Shown: piece by piece, positions 23,742 through 35,565 of the stretch
Position numbering within the stretch: the first letter of the stretch is position 1
How the letters are laid out: the number at the start of each line of letters is the position of its first letter
NCBI GenBank assembly: GCA_022385805.1
Contig: MU277720.1
Coordinates: 64,488-128,487 of the forward strand
Direction: 5' to 3'
Length of the DNA stretch: 64,000 nucleotides
Source: Pilatotrama ljubarskyi
Lineage: Eukaryota; Basidiomycota; Agaricomycetes; Polyporales; Polyporaceae
Notes under the pieces: model-generated
The model's input: only the letters and a program-made list of their open reading frames with translations
Told to the model about the DNA's origin: nothing
The model's database searches: none
Translations under genes and position numbers: made by a program

Positions 23742-25698
23742 ATGGCCTACGTCTCGCTCGAGGCCTCTCTCCCCCGCGCGCCCACCGCGATGTCCTGGAC
23801 GTCCGAGTACTCGGAGCCGCCACCATACGACATGTGCGAGTCGTCTACGCTCAAGAGCGCCGCATATTCGGACAAGACTCCCTCCTTCCCCCGGGCCGCA
23901 GACGTCGCTGGACCGTCCTCAGGGTTCGCCCGCGCGCCATGGCTCTCTAGTCCGAGGAGATCCGCTGCGAATCTATCGATACCGCACCTACGCGAGGCGC
24001 TGCATTCTCTGGAGTCGAAGATGGCTACCTTGCTGAGCGAGAGGGACCTCCTGGAGTCGAGGCTGGAGCAAGCGGTTCGTCTACAGTCCCCCGTTCAGCG
24101 TGTGCCGAATGACCTGCTCTCCTCAATATTCACCATCGCGGTACTGGATGGTGAGGAGGAAGACTCCATCACTCTATCGAACCTCATGCTCGTATGCCAG
24201 TACTGGAGAGATGTGGCGGTCAACACCCCCATGCTCTGGACGCGAATCGCAATGGGCACCCATCGCTCCGTGGACCGCGCCCTCCTCAAGCTTGACCGTT
24301 CCAAGAGCGCGCCGCTGTGTATCTGCCTGGACTTCAGCCCGCGCATGGAGCACGGCACTGTCTCCACAGAAAGTATCGTCACGGCTATGGACCTCATCCG
24401 CCCCGCAATATGGCGCTGGAAGACGTTCCATCTCACGGTTCCCAGTCGCCCTCAGGCACACATCGCACTTACCCGATGCAAGGAACAGGCTCCCCTACTC
24501 GAAGTTCTCTCAGTCCGGGTCGCGCACTCGATGCAAGAAGACCACTACTCGGCGCCACCACTCCCCCTGTTCGAACGGCATACGCCACGGCTGAGATCCG
24601 CGTCCTTCACATCCTTTAACTTCAATTGGGATACCGCGCTGCTCAGTAACCTGCGCGTGTTGAAGCTCGGCGGCTACTGGAACGGGTTCTCGCCTTCGGT
24701 GGACGTCATCCTGAGGACGCTCCGGGCCTGCCCCCAGCTCGAGGAGCTGGTTCTGCGGAATATGTCCGACGTGGACCCGGAAAGCTGCGCGTCACTCCTC
24801 TCGGAAGCCTCTGAGCAGGACGACTACGTCCTGGCGCGTGTGTCGGACACGCGGACGATCCAGCTGCCGCGCCTCCGCAAGGCCTCGTTCTATTATTCCG
24901 GGAACTTGCGGACGCGCACGGTGTTTAGCCTGCTCTCGTTCCCCGCGCTGGAAAGCATCGAGCTGTGTTATCTGGACAACGTGTCGCCGATCCTGGAATC
25001 CCTGCGGAAACAGTCGCTGACGGTGCTGCCCCTTCGCCACCTGCGGATCGAGTCGTGCTTCCTGAACGAGCTGCGCTTCGCGCGGCTCCTGCCTCGACTC
25101 CCCGCCCTGACTTCGCTGGAACTCGTGGACGTGGAGGACGTCACGCCCAACCTGATGAGGGTGAGTGCCCAGAAGCCTAGACCAGAGATACACCGCTGAC
25201 TGACCATCGCGTGCTTCCTAGAACTTCGCCACGCCTCCGGTATCGCAGACTTGGGTGTGCCCGAAATTGACGACGCTCTCCCTCGAAGGATGCACGTCGA
25301 TCGATTGGGAGACGCTTCGGTCGATCGTCGAGTCTCGTCTCCCTCCTCATTCTCGCGCGTTCCCTCGCCAGCCAATGGCCCGGCAAGAGTCGCCGGCGCG
25401 GCCCGCGGTGTCGATGTCAAGCGCCTCTGCGGCGAGCCAACGGCCCACGGCGTCGTCGTCTTCGTCCTCCTCAGCTTCTGCCTTTGCCGCGACCGCACAT
25501 ATACTCGCACATCAGCCTTCTGCCCCGGCTATAGCGTCTGCGTCGCACGCCGTCGGCCGTCCGGTGCGTCTCGAGTCCATGGACCTGACTAGGTGTCATC
25601 AGATCAGCAAGGAGATGGTGCAGTGGCTTCGGATGTACGTCGCTGAGGTGAAGTGCGAGACAGTGAAGAGCGTCTGGGGCGAGCCGTCCCTCTCATAG
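23742..25698 (+). CDS. F-box/LRR-type protein
   Basis: Two exons (23742-25160, 25222-25698) encode 631 residues. I chose the ATG at 23742 because its context is CCGCCATGGCC; an in-frame ATG at 23691 would add 17 residues. A coiled coil (LREALHSLESKMATLLSERD) leads into an F-box-like motif, QRVPNDLLSSIFTIAVLDGE, then LMLVCQYWRDVAVNTPMLWT. This is the standard agaricomycete architecture. Irregular leucine-rich repeats follow: NLRVLKLGGYWNG, CPQLEELVLRNMSD, LRHLRIESCFLNE, LTSLELVDVEDVT and CPKLTTLSLEGCTSIDW. A Ser/Ala-rich insert (around 25410-25560) interrupts the C-terminus before a last LRR-like piece, LESMDLTRCHQISKEMVQW. The likely role is substrate choice for an SCF ubiquitin ligase; the target is unknown. 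Confidence 0.83.
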
Positions 25699-26110
25699 CA
25701 CGCCTCGCTCCTGGCGACGCGGTTGGTGACATACTGTACGGCCGGACACCGTTCAAAACGCTCGCGCTGATACCCCGAAGACGTCTCGCTGTCTCCTTGT
25801 CAACGTCCTGCCTGACCTATCTCACTTTTTCCGTGCTTTCTCTTTTGGTTTACGCGTATCCTCGACGTTCAGGTGTAAGTTAACTTACTGTGTATCTTGC
25901 TTACCGTTCTCCTTCTCGTTGCTCCGCCTCCGCTTCGTCACGTCGATGTCGAGAACTTTCACGCACTTATACCATAGTAGTGTATCTATATCTTCCCGCG
26001 AACGAGACCATCGAATTCCAGAGACCGATATGCACAAAACCGTCGGAAAGTAACAGTCTAAACAAGTGTCTCAGAGCGTGCCGCATGGGATAACGGCGGG
26101 GAACTCACAA
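25699..26110. other. Intergenic between convergent genes, 412 bp
   Basis: The 3' UTRs of the F-box/LRR gene and the SIKE-family gene meet here. It is T-rich around 25800-25930. No gene is supported. Confidence 0.4.
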
Positions 26111-27402
26111 TCATGACGTTGTAGCCTCCCCTCCCCCCGTATCTAGCTGGTCATGCGGTTGCGCTGAGCCGTCGCCCTGTTCCTCTGGCTTTGCTTGTTG
26201 AGGTGCGTCACTCGCCGGCTCCTGTGGTGCTGGTATGGGGGCGCCGGTGCCTGGCGCCACAGTCGCTGTCCCTGTCGTCCCAGGATGACTGACACCCACG
26301 TCCGGCGGCAAGAGACCGTTCACCAGCGCGCGAAGCTCCTCATTCTCGCGTTGCAGACGTGCGAGCTCGATCTCGCGGGAGAGCGCCCACTCCGCCGTAG
26401 CTACTCGCTTCTCCGGATCCTCCTCTTCGTTCAGCAAGCGGTCGATGTCGGGAACCGGGAGGGGCTCGTCCTTTTGTGTGTCGGCGTCGTCACGTTGCTT
26501 GCCCTTGTCCTGTCGGCTAACGGGTTCGCCTCCATGTTCCTCCTGCGCAGCCTTGCCGGGTCCTGGTGCAGAGGATGGACCTATGGCGGTGGAGCTCGAC
26601 GCCTCTCTGGATTGAGCGCTCCTGGCAGCACGGGCTTGCGCCTGGGTATATGCCTCGTACGCCTGGATGTCCTCCCCGCCGAGTTTCCGCAGGACGGCGC
26701 GCAGGAGGCGGCTGATCCGGACAAGGCTTTCCGAGCGGGCGTTGTTCACTGCGAGGGACTCCTTGAGCGCCTCGGTCTCGCGCTCGATGATGACGCTCTC
26801 GTATTGACGCATGAGCGCGAGCTCCCGTTGTTGCACTTCGTGCTGCGAGACGCTGGTTAGAGGGAATTACTCTCGGGATATGTCAGATGCACTCGTACTG
26901 CGTGCGTGCGGAATTTGTCCATGGTCTTCTCGAGCGTCTGCTCGTACTCGCGGATGAGGGTGCTCAGTTGGCGGTTGTCGTTGAGCAACGTCAGGTTCTC
27001 TGCGGACATGGCCGCGTTCATCCGCTCCAGCTCTGCTTCATAGACCTCTACCAGACGCGTGGGCAAAGCACTCCATGGTGAACGGGAAAGGCCGTACCTT
27101 TCGGTTTGTCCAGATTGAACCTGAAGGCGTGTCAGGCTTGAGGGCTTTCGCGCAACTGTCATGGTACACACCGACGCAGAACAAAGCCGGTTTGGGAGTG
27201 TATTGCTTGCGCCTAGTAACGCTCAGCTCTTTCCCGCCTGTAGGCTGCCAAGTCGTCTGCTAACCTTGACACCATCCGCGAGCCCGTGTATGCTGACGGC
27301 GGTCGACCGGTTTTGGCTCAGTTGTTCCGACACCTCAGAGAGTAGGCCCCAGAGGCGCATGATAACATCGGGGTCGCCGGTAGAATCCATAATATTGGCC
27401 AT
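26111..27402 (-). CDS. SIKE/FGFR1OP2-family coiled-coil protein (STRIPAK-associated)
   Basis: Members of this family (human SIKE1/FGFR1OP2, Sordaria SCI1) are small coiled-coil subunits of the STRIPAK phosphatase-kinase complex, which controls cell fusion and sexual development in fungi. The ATG at 27402 gives MANIMDSTGDPDVIMRLWG; a second Met at 27390 is possible. Early exons are 27402-27265 (138 nt), then 41 nt (HSQTGFVLRR), 23 nt (FNLDKPK), then a longer one starting EVYEAELERMNAAMSAEN; phases match throughout. Core coiled coil: NRQLSTLIREYEQTLEKTMD, then VQQRELALMRQYESVIIERE, RISRLLRAVLRKLGGED, and a terminal heptad block LQRENEELRALVNGLLP. Between them is a disordered stretch rich in Ala, Ser and charged residues. 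The tail is Pro/Gly/Gln-rich. It shares a 261-bp divergent promoter with the G-patch gene. Family assignment is by pattern, not search. Confidence 0.8.
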
Positions 27403-27663
27403 ACGAGTACAGAAATATTCCAGAGAGAGATCAAAGTCGGCCAGGGGGATATATCAAGTTTGCTGCCTCGGGGATGTAGTCCGTCGCAGTGCGATAGTAT
27501 TGTAGAAAGCAGTTCTGAGTTAATGTCGCTCTCCTGGCAGTCCGAACGGTAGCCGAGTATAAGAGCACGTGGCATATTGATGGGAACGTTGATCAGCGGC
27601 GCCGCGCTTGTGCATCCGCCAAAGCTTGCCTCTGCTCACACCTCTACCTCCACCTGCCACTAG
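27403..27663. promoter_or_regulatory. Shared 261-bp promoter region, SIKE-family and G-patch genes
   Basis: The two start codons face away from each other across 261 bp, leaving room only for a compact bidirectional promoter. I see no TATA box of canonical form. Confidence 0.5.
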
Positions 27664-28824
27664 ATGGCTACCGTAACGCATTACATCTATTCTCACTATG
27701 ACCCGCCTAAACGCAAAGAGGAGGACCGCGCGGAGGAGACTGCAGGGGAGGAAGGAGAGGATCCATGGGTGACCGAGTCGACCTTCGGTGCAAGACGTCG
27801 CATCCAGAATGCGCCCCGCTTTGTGCCCGCCACCATCTCCTACGACGAGGTAAACAACATGATAGGCGGCGCATCGTCCTCTATACCTCGAGGCGAAGAA
27901 ACAAGGATATCCACACATGTCAGCAGCTGGTACAAGTCGTTGCCTCGTGCCTCGAGTACCCCCGCCATTGGGCCACAGTCATCACCGCCTCCGACCATCC
28001 CCTCTCCAGACCACCAATCGCCCAAACCGTCCGAAGAGGTGTCTAAGCCGCCTGCACCTGCGGTTGCGCCGCTGAAACGTACCAAGAACGACTGGTTCAT
28101 CAGCAGAGCTATCATGTCCGAGCCTGCTTCTCCTCGTGCGACCCCGGCTCCAACACTTGCAGACATTCTGTCTCGAGAGCCTCCACCCGAGCCCAAGGAC
28201 CAGCCGTTTGTTCCTCCTGTCTTCCTCCATATTGGCCCGTCTAACAAGGGCTTCGCCATGCTGCAGCAAAGCGGCTGGAGCGAAGGCGAAGCGTTGGGCG
28301 CCGGCGCGGCGAGACGGACGCCGTCGCAGAAGGCGAGGGAGAAGAGGCCCGCAAGGACCATCTTGGACGACCCCCAGTTCTCCGTGAAGACGGAGCAGCG
28401 GGAGGTCGCACTGTATGGGGACGACGATGTCCGCGAAGTGCGGAAGGTGGAGGTTGTGGATCTGACACTCTCCGACTCGGACGTGGACGATATCGAGGCT
28501 GTGTCAGGCACAACTAGCGACGCCCCGGATGTGGGCTCCTCGACTGCTTCACACCATCCCACCGCACTCTTGACTCCCATCGCCACCGTCCTCAAGTCCG
28601 ATCGCCTCGGTATCGGACTAAAGGCGAAGACGGTAGGACCATTCAAAGAGTCGAAGAAACGGGTCACACATAACCAGGCTGCCCTCGCCGCACACATACG
28701 GGCGAACGAGGAGATGCGCATGCGTAAAACTCTCCTAGGACGTGGCGCAAAGTCCTTTGCACGTATAGCGAAGGCGGAGGCGGAGAGTCGCAAGAGACTG
28801 CTTGCGAGCCTCAACGCAGACTAG
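27664..28824 (+). CDS. G-patch-type protein, intronless
   Basis: One uninterrupted frame of 386 residues, unusual in this intron-rich window. G-patch proteins activate DEAH helicases in splicing or ribosome biogenesis. G-patch-like elements: a first half GFAMLQQSGWSEGEALGAG (residues 198-216) and, after a long insert, SDRLGIGLKAKTVGPFKESK (about 318-337). The domain is therefore split by about 100 residues. The insert contains EVVDLTLSDSDVDDIE, a good SUMO-interacting motif (hydrophobic core followed by acidic and Ser residues). The C-terminus is basic and helical (RKTLLGRGAKSFARIAKAEA). Nuclear location is inferred. The start has no competing upstream ATG. Confidence 0.75.
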   Translation: MATVTHYIYSHYDPPKRKEEDRAEETAGEEGEDPWVTESTFGARRRIQNAPRFVPATISYDEVNNMIGGASSSIPRGEETRISTHVSSWYKSLPRASSTPAIGPQSSPPPTIPSPDHQSPKPSEEVSKPPAPAVAPLKRTKNDWFISRAIMSEPASPRATPAPTLADILSREPPPEPKDQPFVPPVFLHIGPSNKGFAMLQQSGWSEGEALGAGAARRTPSQKAREKRPARTILDDPQFSVKTEQREVALYGDDDVREVRKVEVVDLTLSDSDVDDIEAVSGTTSDAPDVGSSTASHHPTALLTPIATVLKSDRLGIGLKAKTVGPFKESKKRVTHNQAALAAHIRANEEMRMRKTLLGRGAKSFARIAKAEAESRKRLLASLNAD

Positions 28825-29515
28825 CCGCCTCGATTCCCTCCATTGGTCAGCGCTGAGTGTCCCTCGTCTATCACCTTTCAAATTCACCGACTGGCAATCC
28901 TGCAGGCCGAGTTTCTTGGACGCTTGCGAGGTACCACCCGCATGGAATCCGGACCACTCTTTGCCGCGACCTCGAATCCTGTTGGCCAGACCCGGATATC
29001 GTCGTGGCATCGTTACGTCTATCCATGCCAACGAATGACCTTCTCGTCTTCCTGTCAACCCGGATGCCGACAGCGTTGCCGCAGACAACTCCGCTGGCGG
29101 TCATTGCATACCGTGTCACGACGCCTCCTTTCGCCTTCTACTCATCGCTGTAGGATACCTGACCTCTGAGACTATAGACCAAGCTGTAGACTATCGTGTA
29201 TCATAGTCGTTCATTACACGCGTTAATCACACATCATCGTGCTCGCCGTGTCGCAGTGGCTGATCGCGATGGCCGCGGAACAGACGAATTCATTCCGATC
29301 CGAATCTTGTCGCTTAGCGGGATATCTAGAGGTATGGGCGCCAGTATACCTGCAGATCTTCACCCACCCTTTCTTCCCCCCACATCCCTCCCCCGCCCCC
29401 CGTCTCTCCCTCTCCCCACCTCTCATCCAGCGACAGAGCGCAAAGCAGGCTTTGCATCTCACGATACCCGCCTAATCCTAATCTTTGAGCAGTCCATACA
29501 CGCTTCTCGCCCAGG
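28825..29515. other. Intergenic, 691 bp
   Basis: Between two plus-strand genes. The segment 29360-29430 is strongly C/T-rich and precedes the YPK-type kinase start, consistent with a pyrimidine-rich fungal promoter. No gene is supported. Confidence 0.4.
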
Positions 29516-31619
29516 ATGTCTTGGAAACTCGGCAAGAGCAAGAGCAAGCAGCCCGCCAACGGGTTGTCGATCCAGGACATGGACCCGCGCTCGACGACGC
29601 CCACGCCAGGAAACCCGAGCGGGAAACCCCAGTCTGGGCTACTCGCTATCCGTGTCTTGTGGGCAGAGGGCCTCACATTGCCCGGGGGCGCGGCTGTCCC
29701 GCCCGCCGTCCAGGCCGCGCTGTCTTCGCAGCAGGCGAAGGTCGCCGCGTCGGTGTCGCCGTCGAGCGTGACGCAGCACAGGCTGGCAAACAGGCGGAGC
29801 AACCGGGACAGCGTGCAGAGGACGCAGTGCTGGTGGCTGCCGTACCTCGTCATGGAGTTTGAGGTGAACCAGGTGCTGATCACGCCTTTGGGTGGAGATT
29901 TGGGCAAGCCGTTGTACATGTACGAGACGAACTTGTGAGTCGCTTTTGCTTTGTGGTACAGTGGTTGGGCTAGCGGCTGAAAGTGCGCTTGACGGCGGAC
30001 AGCGACGTGTCGCGTCACTCGGAGATCTCCATCCAGTGCTACCTGCGTACGGAGGAGCCCAAGCGCGGCGGTGACGGCATCGCGGACGATATGGGCAACG
30101 ACATCTTCCTGGGCGGCGTGCGCTTTATGCCCGACTTCGAGGACGCGTCGTCGCAGGACCACTGGTACGAGCTCGCGGGAGGCTCGGGGCGTATCCAGAT
30201 CGGTGTGGCGTTCAAGCCGAGCAGCGTGCGTGTTCCTTTTCATGACTCTTAAAGTGATCCTCAACCTCTTTTCAACAGGGCCAATCTCTCACTATTGACG
30301 ACTTCGAGCTGATCACCGTCATCGGCAAAGGAAGCTTCGGCAAGGTGTGTACGCTTTCAAATGCGGCCGTCTCGTCCCTCATCCCGGTTATACAGGTCAT
30401 GCAAGTCCGAAAGCGTGATACGTCTCGTATCTACGCCCTGAAGACGATCCGCAAGCAGTATATCGTCCAGCGCGGCGAAATTACGCACACGCTGGCCGAG
30501 CGTCTTGTCCTGGCTCGTGTGAACAACCCCTTCATCGTGCCTCTAAAGTTCAGCTTCCAGTCCGAGCAAAAGCTGTATCTCGTGCTGGCGTTTGTCAATG
30601 GGGGAGAGCTGTTCCACCATCTGCAGCGCGAGCAGAGGTTCAACGAGGAGCGGTCCCGCTTCTACAGCGCTGAACTGCTGCTTGCTCTTGAGCACCTCCA
30701 CGAGCTGGATGTCGTCTACCGGTACGTTGACTCATACTCACACTCGAGCGACTCGTCCTCACGCACATTTAGCGATTTGAAGCCTGAGAACATCTTGCTC
30801 GACTACACCGGTCACATCGCGCTCTGCGACTTCGGTCTGTGCAAGCTGAACATGAAGGACTCGGACAAGACCAACACGTTTTGCGGGACGCCCGAGTACT
30901 TGGCACCGGAGATCCTCTGCGGCCAGGGTTACAGTACGTCAGAGTTTATCTCGGAATCCTCTGCGATTGCTGAGTCTCTTGCAGACAAGACTATTGACTG
31001 GTGGACCCTTGGTGTGCTCCTGTATGAGATGCTTTCTGGCTTGCCGCCTTTCTACGATGGTTGGTCATCCGCGTTTCCATGTGTGAACTAGCCGCTTACA
31101 CCGCCATGCAGAGAACACGGACGTCATGTACCAGAAGATCCTGCACGACCCGCTGGTGTTCGGTGACGACATCGGCGCTGAGGCCCGCAGCATCCTCACG
31201 GGTCTGCTCACTCGCGACCCGACGCAGCGCCTTGGCGTCAACGGGGCAGAGGAGATCAAGTCTCACCCATTCTTTGCCAACCATATTGACTTCCAGAGGC
31301 TCATCCAGAAGAAGATCCAGCCTCCGTTCAAGCCGAGCGTCTCGAGCCCGGTGGTATGTTCCCGTCACGATTTGACAGTAAGAATGGCATGTTCATCACG
31401 CCCTCGCACAGGATGTCTCGAACTTCGACACGGTGTTCACGACGGAGGCTCCCATGGACAGCGTCGTCGAGGGATCGCAACTATCACAGACTGTCCAGGC
31501 TCAGTTCGCAGGTACGGCGCATCCGTTTCATCATGTCTGGCCAAGCAGGATCTCTGACGGCTTCCCGCTCGGCAGGCTTTTCGTACGACGGCACGCACAT
31601 GCCCGTCAGCCCGGTGTAA
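29516..31619 (+). CDS. YPK1: AGC protein kinase of the YPK1/SGK type
   Basis: Ypk kinases are the main TORC2 targets and regulate sphingolipid synthesis, plasma-membrane stress and actin. The protein starts [12 protein letters not shown] and has an N-terminal C2-like region ([35 protein letters not shown]). The kinase domain begins [18 protein letters not shown]. Catalytic elements: [11 protein letters not shown] (VAIK lysine), [14 protein letters not shown] (catalytic loop; the preceding YR sits before an intron), CDFGLCKL (DFG). The PDK1-site T-loop reads [15 protein letters not shown]. The AGC tail has [15 protein letters not shown] (turn-motif region) and the hydrophobic motif FAGFSYDG with a phosphorylatable Ser, the expected TORC2 site. 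At least eight introns; the first is 29935-30002. TAA at 31617. Rictor, a TORC2 subunit, lies 19 kb away. YPK1 and YPK2 cannot be distinguished; usually one copy occurs in basidiomycetes. Confidence 0.92.
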
Positions 31620-32298
31620 TCCGCCGCGCTCCCTCCGCTCCTTTTGATTTTCACCTACATCTACATCATCGCATCAGTACGCATGCATACCATACGGCCT
31701 GGAGGAAGATCATTTATACGTCTTGGGTTTGTTTCCAGAGTTGCCTACTAGTGTCTCTCCTTACATATAGCATCGCTAATCGCTCCCTGCTCGTCGTCGC
31801 GTTTGTCATTCCTGTCTTCATACCTAGGCGCTTCCGCCGCACAGTACATAGTAATACCGCAATGCCAGTATCGTCTGTTCCCCCTCTCGACGCAGAGCAA
31901 TGGGATTAAGGGAGCACTTGCGCCTTTGATTCCGCTTCCATTACCGCAGTATGCGGTGCGCGCCTGCATGACAGTGCATGGCCAGCGCGCGAGGGGCCTC
32001 GGAGTCGACGCCGCTCGCGCGTCACCTCCTGCACGCTCTCCGTTGCATACCATCAGCACTTTGCTAGGCGACTGCAGTTTTTCTGAGTAAGCAATCTCGC
32101 TAGGCGAAGCAGCACTGGCACGGAGGCGTTTGAAAACGACGAGCTGGGACCACGCGGAGGCCAGGCGGCTGCGAGTGGGACTCCGCCTCAAAGAGCGTCT
32201 AGCGGCGCGCCGCGCTGCTCTGTACCGTCATCACACGCCTCGCTCGTTCTATCTTTCCTCCACATCCCCCTCGCTTTCCCGCCCACCGCCGCCGCGAA
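31620..32298. other. Intergenic, 679 bp
   Basis: Contains the kinase 3' UTR and the VAP promoter, the last 80 bp of which is C/T-rich. No gene is supported. Confidence 0.4.
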
Positions 32299-33669
32299 AT
32301 GTCCGTCTCGCTCAACCCGAGCAGCGTCCTGGGCTTCAACAGTGCGTACACACTCCTTGCGTCCTCCTCTGCGTAGGCGATTAACCGGCCCACCCATGTT
32401 CGGTTCGGTTTGCTGTTACAGGGCCCTTCACCCAGTCCGTCAAACGTACTCTGCAAATCACCAACCACAATGCGCAACCGGTTGCGTTCAAGGTCAAGAC
32501 GACCGCTCCCAAGGTGGGCTCGTTTGCTGCTTCAGGCGGAGGCGTGGGCTGAGGGTGAACACGTACGTAGCTTTACTGCGTAAGGCCCAACTCAGGGAGG
32601 GTCGAGCCTGGGGAGACTGTCGAGGTCGCAGGTATGTTCTCCTTGAGAGCATGTTTAGGCTTCAGTAGCTCATAAAGCATCTGCCGCAGTGATGCTGCAA
32701 GCAATGAAGGAGGATCTCCCCACGAACACCAAATGCAAGGACAAGTTCCTCATTCAGAGCACCATCATCACCCCCGAGAAGGAGAGCTTGCCGCTACAGG
32801 ACATCGTGCGTCGTCTCCTGAGTCGAATCGGACCATTCTTTTATGATTGATTCGTAGTGGAACGTTGAGGGGGATGAAGTTCACTCCCAGAAGATTCGTG
32901 TAGTGTACTTGCCACCCGAGGGACAGACAGTTCCTGAGGAAGATGAGACCCATGCCAACATGAGCTCACTATTGAACGTCCCCGGACAGGACGTGAGTTG
33001 TCTCATTCGTCATCCCGACTGAGCCTCGCCTGATTCATGTCGACGCCGCAGAACTATGCCACCGTTCGCCAACATCCATACACCAACGGCCACGCAACTC
33101 GCGAACCCAGTGGTGGTGAGGAGAGCACTATCCAGCCCCCTCGCCAGGAGGAGGTTCACCACGACGCCCCCTCTACTCCTCCCCCGAACGTTTCTGTCCA
33201 CCCGCCTGAGCCGCCATCTGAAGAGCCTCAGACTGATGATGGCGTCGGCATCGTCAATGTCAGCGTACACGCCCCGCCTTCACACGTCTCACCGCCTCCC
33301 TCGCCTCCCACTCGCGCTGCGCCGATTCCCGACCCTAACCCGGAGCTGCTCAAGAAACTCGAGGAGGCGCAGGCAGAGATCGAGCGCCTGCGGCAGCTCA
33401 TCGCCTCCATGCCGGAACCAAGCACCGTGCCTACCACTATCACGAGCCCCACTGAGCTGCGGCAACGGCGACGCGCGCCATTCTCCGACGACGGAAGCAG
33501 CACATACGACGGCCGCACGACTTACGACGACGGACGTACGACCTACGACGGACAGACAGAGGTGGGCAGCTACGTCGGGAGCGAGGTGGCTCCGCCCGAG
33601 GGCGTCCCATTACAGGTCGTCATCATCATCGCGCTTGCGGTGTTTGTCACTACGTATCTATTCTTCTGA
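32299..33669 (+). CDS. SCS2: VAP/Scs2-type ER membrane contact-site protein
   Basis: VAP proteins are tail-anchored in the ER and bind FFAT motifs through an MSP domain, tethering ER to plasma membrane and other organelles. Exon 1 is 32299-32341 (MSVSLNPSSVLGFN). The MSP domain follows across several short exons: RPFTQSVKRTLQITNHNAQP, VAFKVKTTAPKLYCVRPNSG (the VAP signature), RVEPGETVEVA, and KCKDKFLIQSTIITPEKE. A proline-rich, acidic linker then leads to a coiled coil (ELLKKLEEAQAEIERLRQLI). A short repetitive stretch follows with three copies of a 'TYDGRTTYDD'-like unit (33501-33560). The last residues form the tail anchor PLQVVIIIALAVFVTTYLFF. All diagnostic features are present. Confidence 0.93.
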
Positions 33670-34172
33670 TCTGGAACGCGCCTGTATTGGGTGGCGCGCA
33701 CCGTCTACTTTGTCCTGGACACCTCGGTTCTCGGTTCTGTTTATTTGTGTTGCGTTCGCGTTATATCGTATCGTTCTTGGTACCCTGTCCTTTCCTACCT
33801 GTTTTCGCTGTCGGCCTCGCCGCATAATCACCACTGATGCCCCTCCCGCTCCTTCGCTCGTCTATACAGACACGTCAAAGGGCACTTTCTTCCTCCCCCC
33901 TTGCGTTCCTCTGCCTCCTGCTCTATTCTCGCGCTCTCGGTGGTGATTTTAGGGTACTGTTCAGCCTGTACGTACATATTTTATTACACCAACGCCTATG
34001 AATCCACGACGAGACGTAGTGCAAATATGCTGGATACCCCCTTTCCGGAACGTTCCACTTTTTGTTACCCCTTTCACCCTGAAGAACCTCACGATACACG
34101 TATGCCGAAGCTCTGCATTCTGACCTCCTCATGCCATCAATGAGAAGCCTTCGAGGTTCAGTCGAGGCCAAA
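33670..34172. other. Intergenic between convergent genes, 503 bp
   Basis: 3' UTRs of VAP and the GDSL esterase meet here. T-rich tracts are frequent around 33700-33900. No gene is supported. Confidence 0.4.
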
Positions 34173-35565
34173 TCATCTTGACGCTGCCCTCAGTTCGGCC
34201 TCGATGGCACCAGCCAACAATCTGTGGACGTGCTCGGTAGGATGGCCAGTGTCTACGTGGAACAACATGGTGAATATAAGCGAATTGCGCCATACGCATA
34301 CCGACGGGACTCGGCACTCACTGAACCAGAAGAAGTCCGGATCTTTGCACTCGCAGAACCCGGTGATGTTCTTGAACCCGTGCTGCTCGGCGGTGTCCAA
34401 GATGCGGTTGAACCACGAATGCGCGTCGAACGAGAGCACGGTGACGTCCCTGTGCGTCTTGGCGAAGGCGGCGGTGTGCGCGGCGAGCGCGGCGTTGTAG
34501 TCGAGGATGTGCTGCTTGTAGGTCGGCGCTATCGCGGTGCCGAGGTGGTCTGGGGAGCGCTCGAGGGGCGGGACGTTGATGAAGAGGTAGGTCCCGCGGA
34601 GGTTGTGGTTGTACGCGTTTTGCTGAAAAGTGAGGCGAGTTGAAGTGAGGGCGATCGTACAGAGCGGCTGAGAGGCGAGTGGTCTTACCACGGCGCCGAA
34701 GAGGGACTGCATCTCCTGCTCCCAGAAGGCTTTGAAGTTTGTCATCTGGTTCGGTCGAAGGTGAACAGAGCTTCGAAGAGTCAGGAGGTGCGCTACGCAC
34801 ATTGCTATTGAGCGTGTCGCCGGTGTCGTTGATCCCGATCCACCACGCGACCAGAGTCTTCGCAGGTGGATGCGGCACTACGTCGGAGGCGTATGCGACC
34901 CATTGCTTGACTTCATCGACCAGGTCCACTGTGAAGTTGTGGTGTAATGGGAGACTAGGCGGCCGGCCGATGTCAGTCGGACGTGTGCACTTGCACACCT
35001 GCTGAAGGACTCACAGGGCCTTGTCGACGTCTGCTCCGGCGAAAGCGAAGTTCCAGAGCTGGTGGGGAGAGCAGTTGGACGGCTTTCCCGCGAAGCATCC
35101 GGTGAGGAACTCGGTCTATACGTGGAACGTCAGTCATGGCTACACAGACTAGGTGATTGTTGACGAACCCAGCTGGATCCGTCTGAACTTGTCTAGGGAC
35201 ATAGCATGAGTGGTCTGTGACCTGTTAGTTGGTGAGTGTAAGCTCACGTTCTTGGGCACGATCTCATCCTCTAGGAGTTCCTGAGGAGTGAAAGCGAAGT
35301 TGAAGGCGTCGCCTATGAAGCTTTCCAAAGATCACGATCAGCTCATGTGCTCATGAACCTCCAATACGGCTCACCTGAAATTGGCATGTCCCTTGGTACC
35401 TTGTACGAACGTGTACGAGTCTCCGAAGGCATACACGTATTTCGTATGGTCCCAGTTGAATTTGTGGGCGGCGCCGTCGAGGGGGACGGGCGTCCCACCG
35501 ACCAAGGCAAGCCCCAGATGACCGACGGCCGTCGCAGCGAACACAACGCGGCTCAGAGAAGACAT
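34173..35565 (-). CDS. Secreted GDSL esterase, CE16-like acetylesterase
   Basis: CE16 enzymes remove acetyl groups from plant hemicellulose oligosaccharides, fitting a wood- or litter-decaying fungus. The ATG at 35565 starts MSSLSRVVFAATAVG, a likely signal peptide. The catalytic Ser is in YAFGDSYTF (block I). Block III is WWIGINDTGD (oxyanion Asn). The catalytic His lies in FNTGHPTEHVHRLLA, assembled by an intron that reads through in frame near 34245-34310; skipping its removal would insert a spurious peptide. Exons 1 and 2 are 35565-35375 and 35320-35248, and further exons run to the TGA at 34175-34173. The position normally Asp two or three before His is Asn, as in several CE16 members. 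It diverges from the SOD gene. Confidence 0.85.

Noticed and set aside
26195..26860. 221-residue plus-strand frame across the SIKE-family gene
   Set aside because: Antisense shadow; the minus-strand frame has coiled-coil heptads and correct splice phases.
27840..28814. 324-residue open frame antisense to the G-patch gene
   Set aside because: Mirror of a GC-rich intronless gene with Ser/Ala/Gly-rich translation and no domain; the plus-strand frame carries recognisable motifs.
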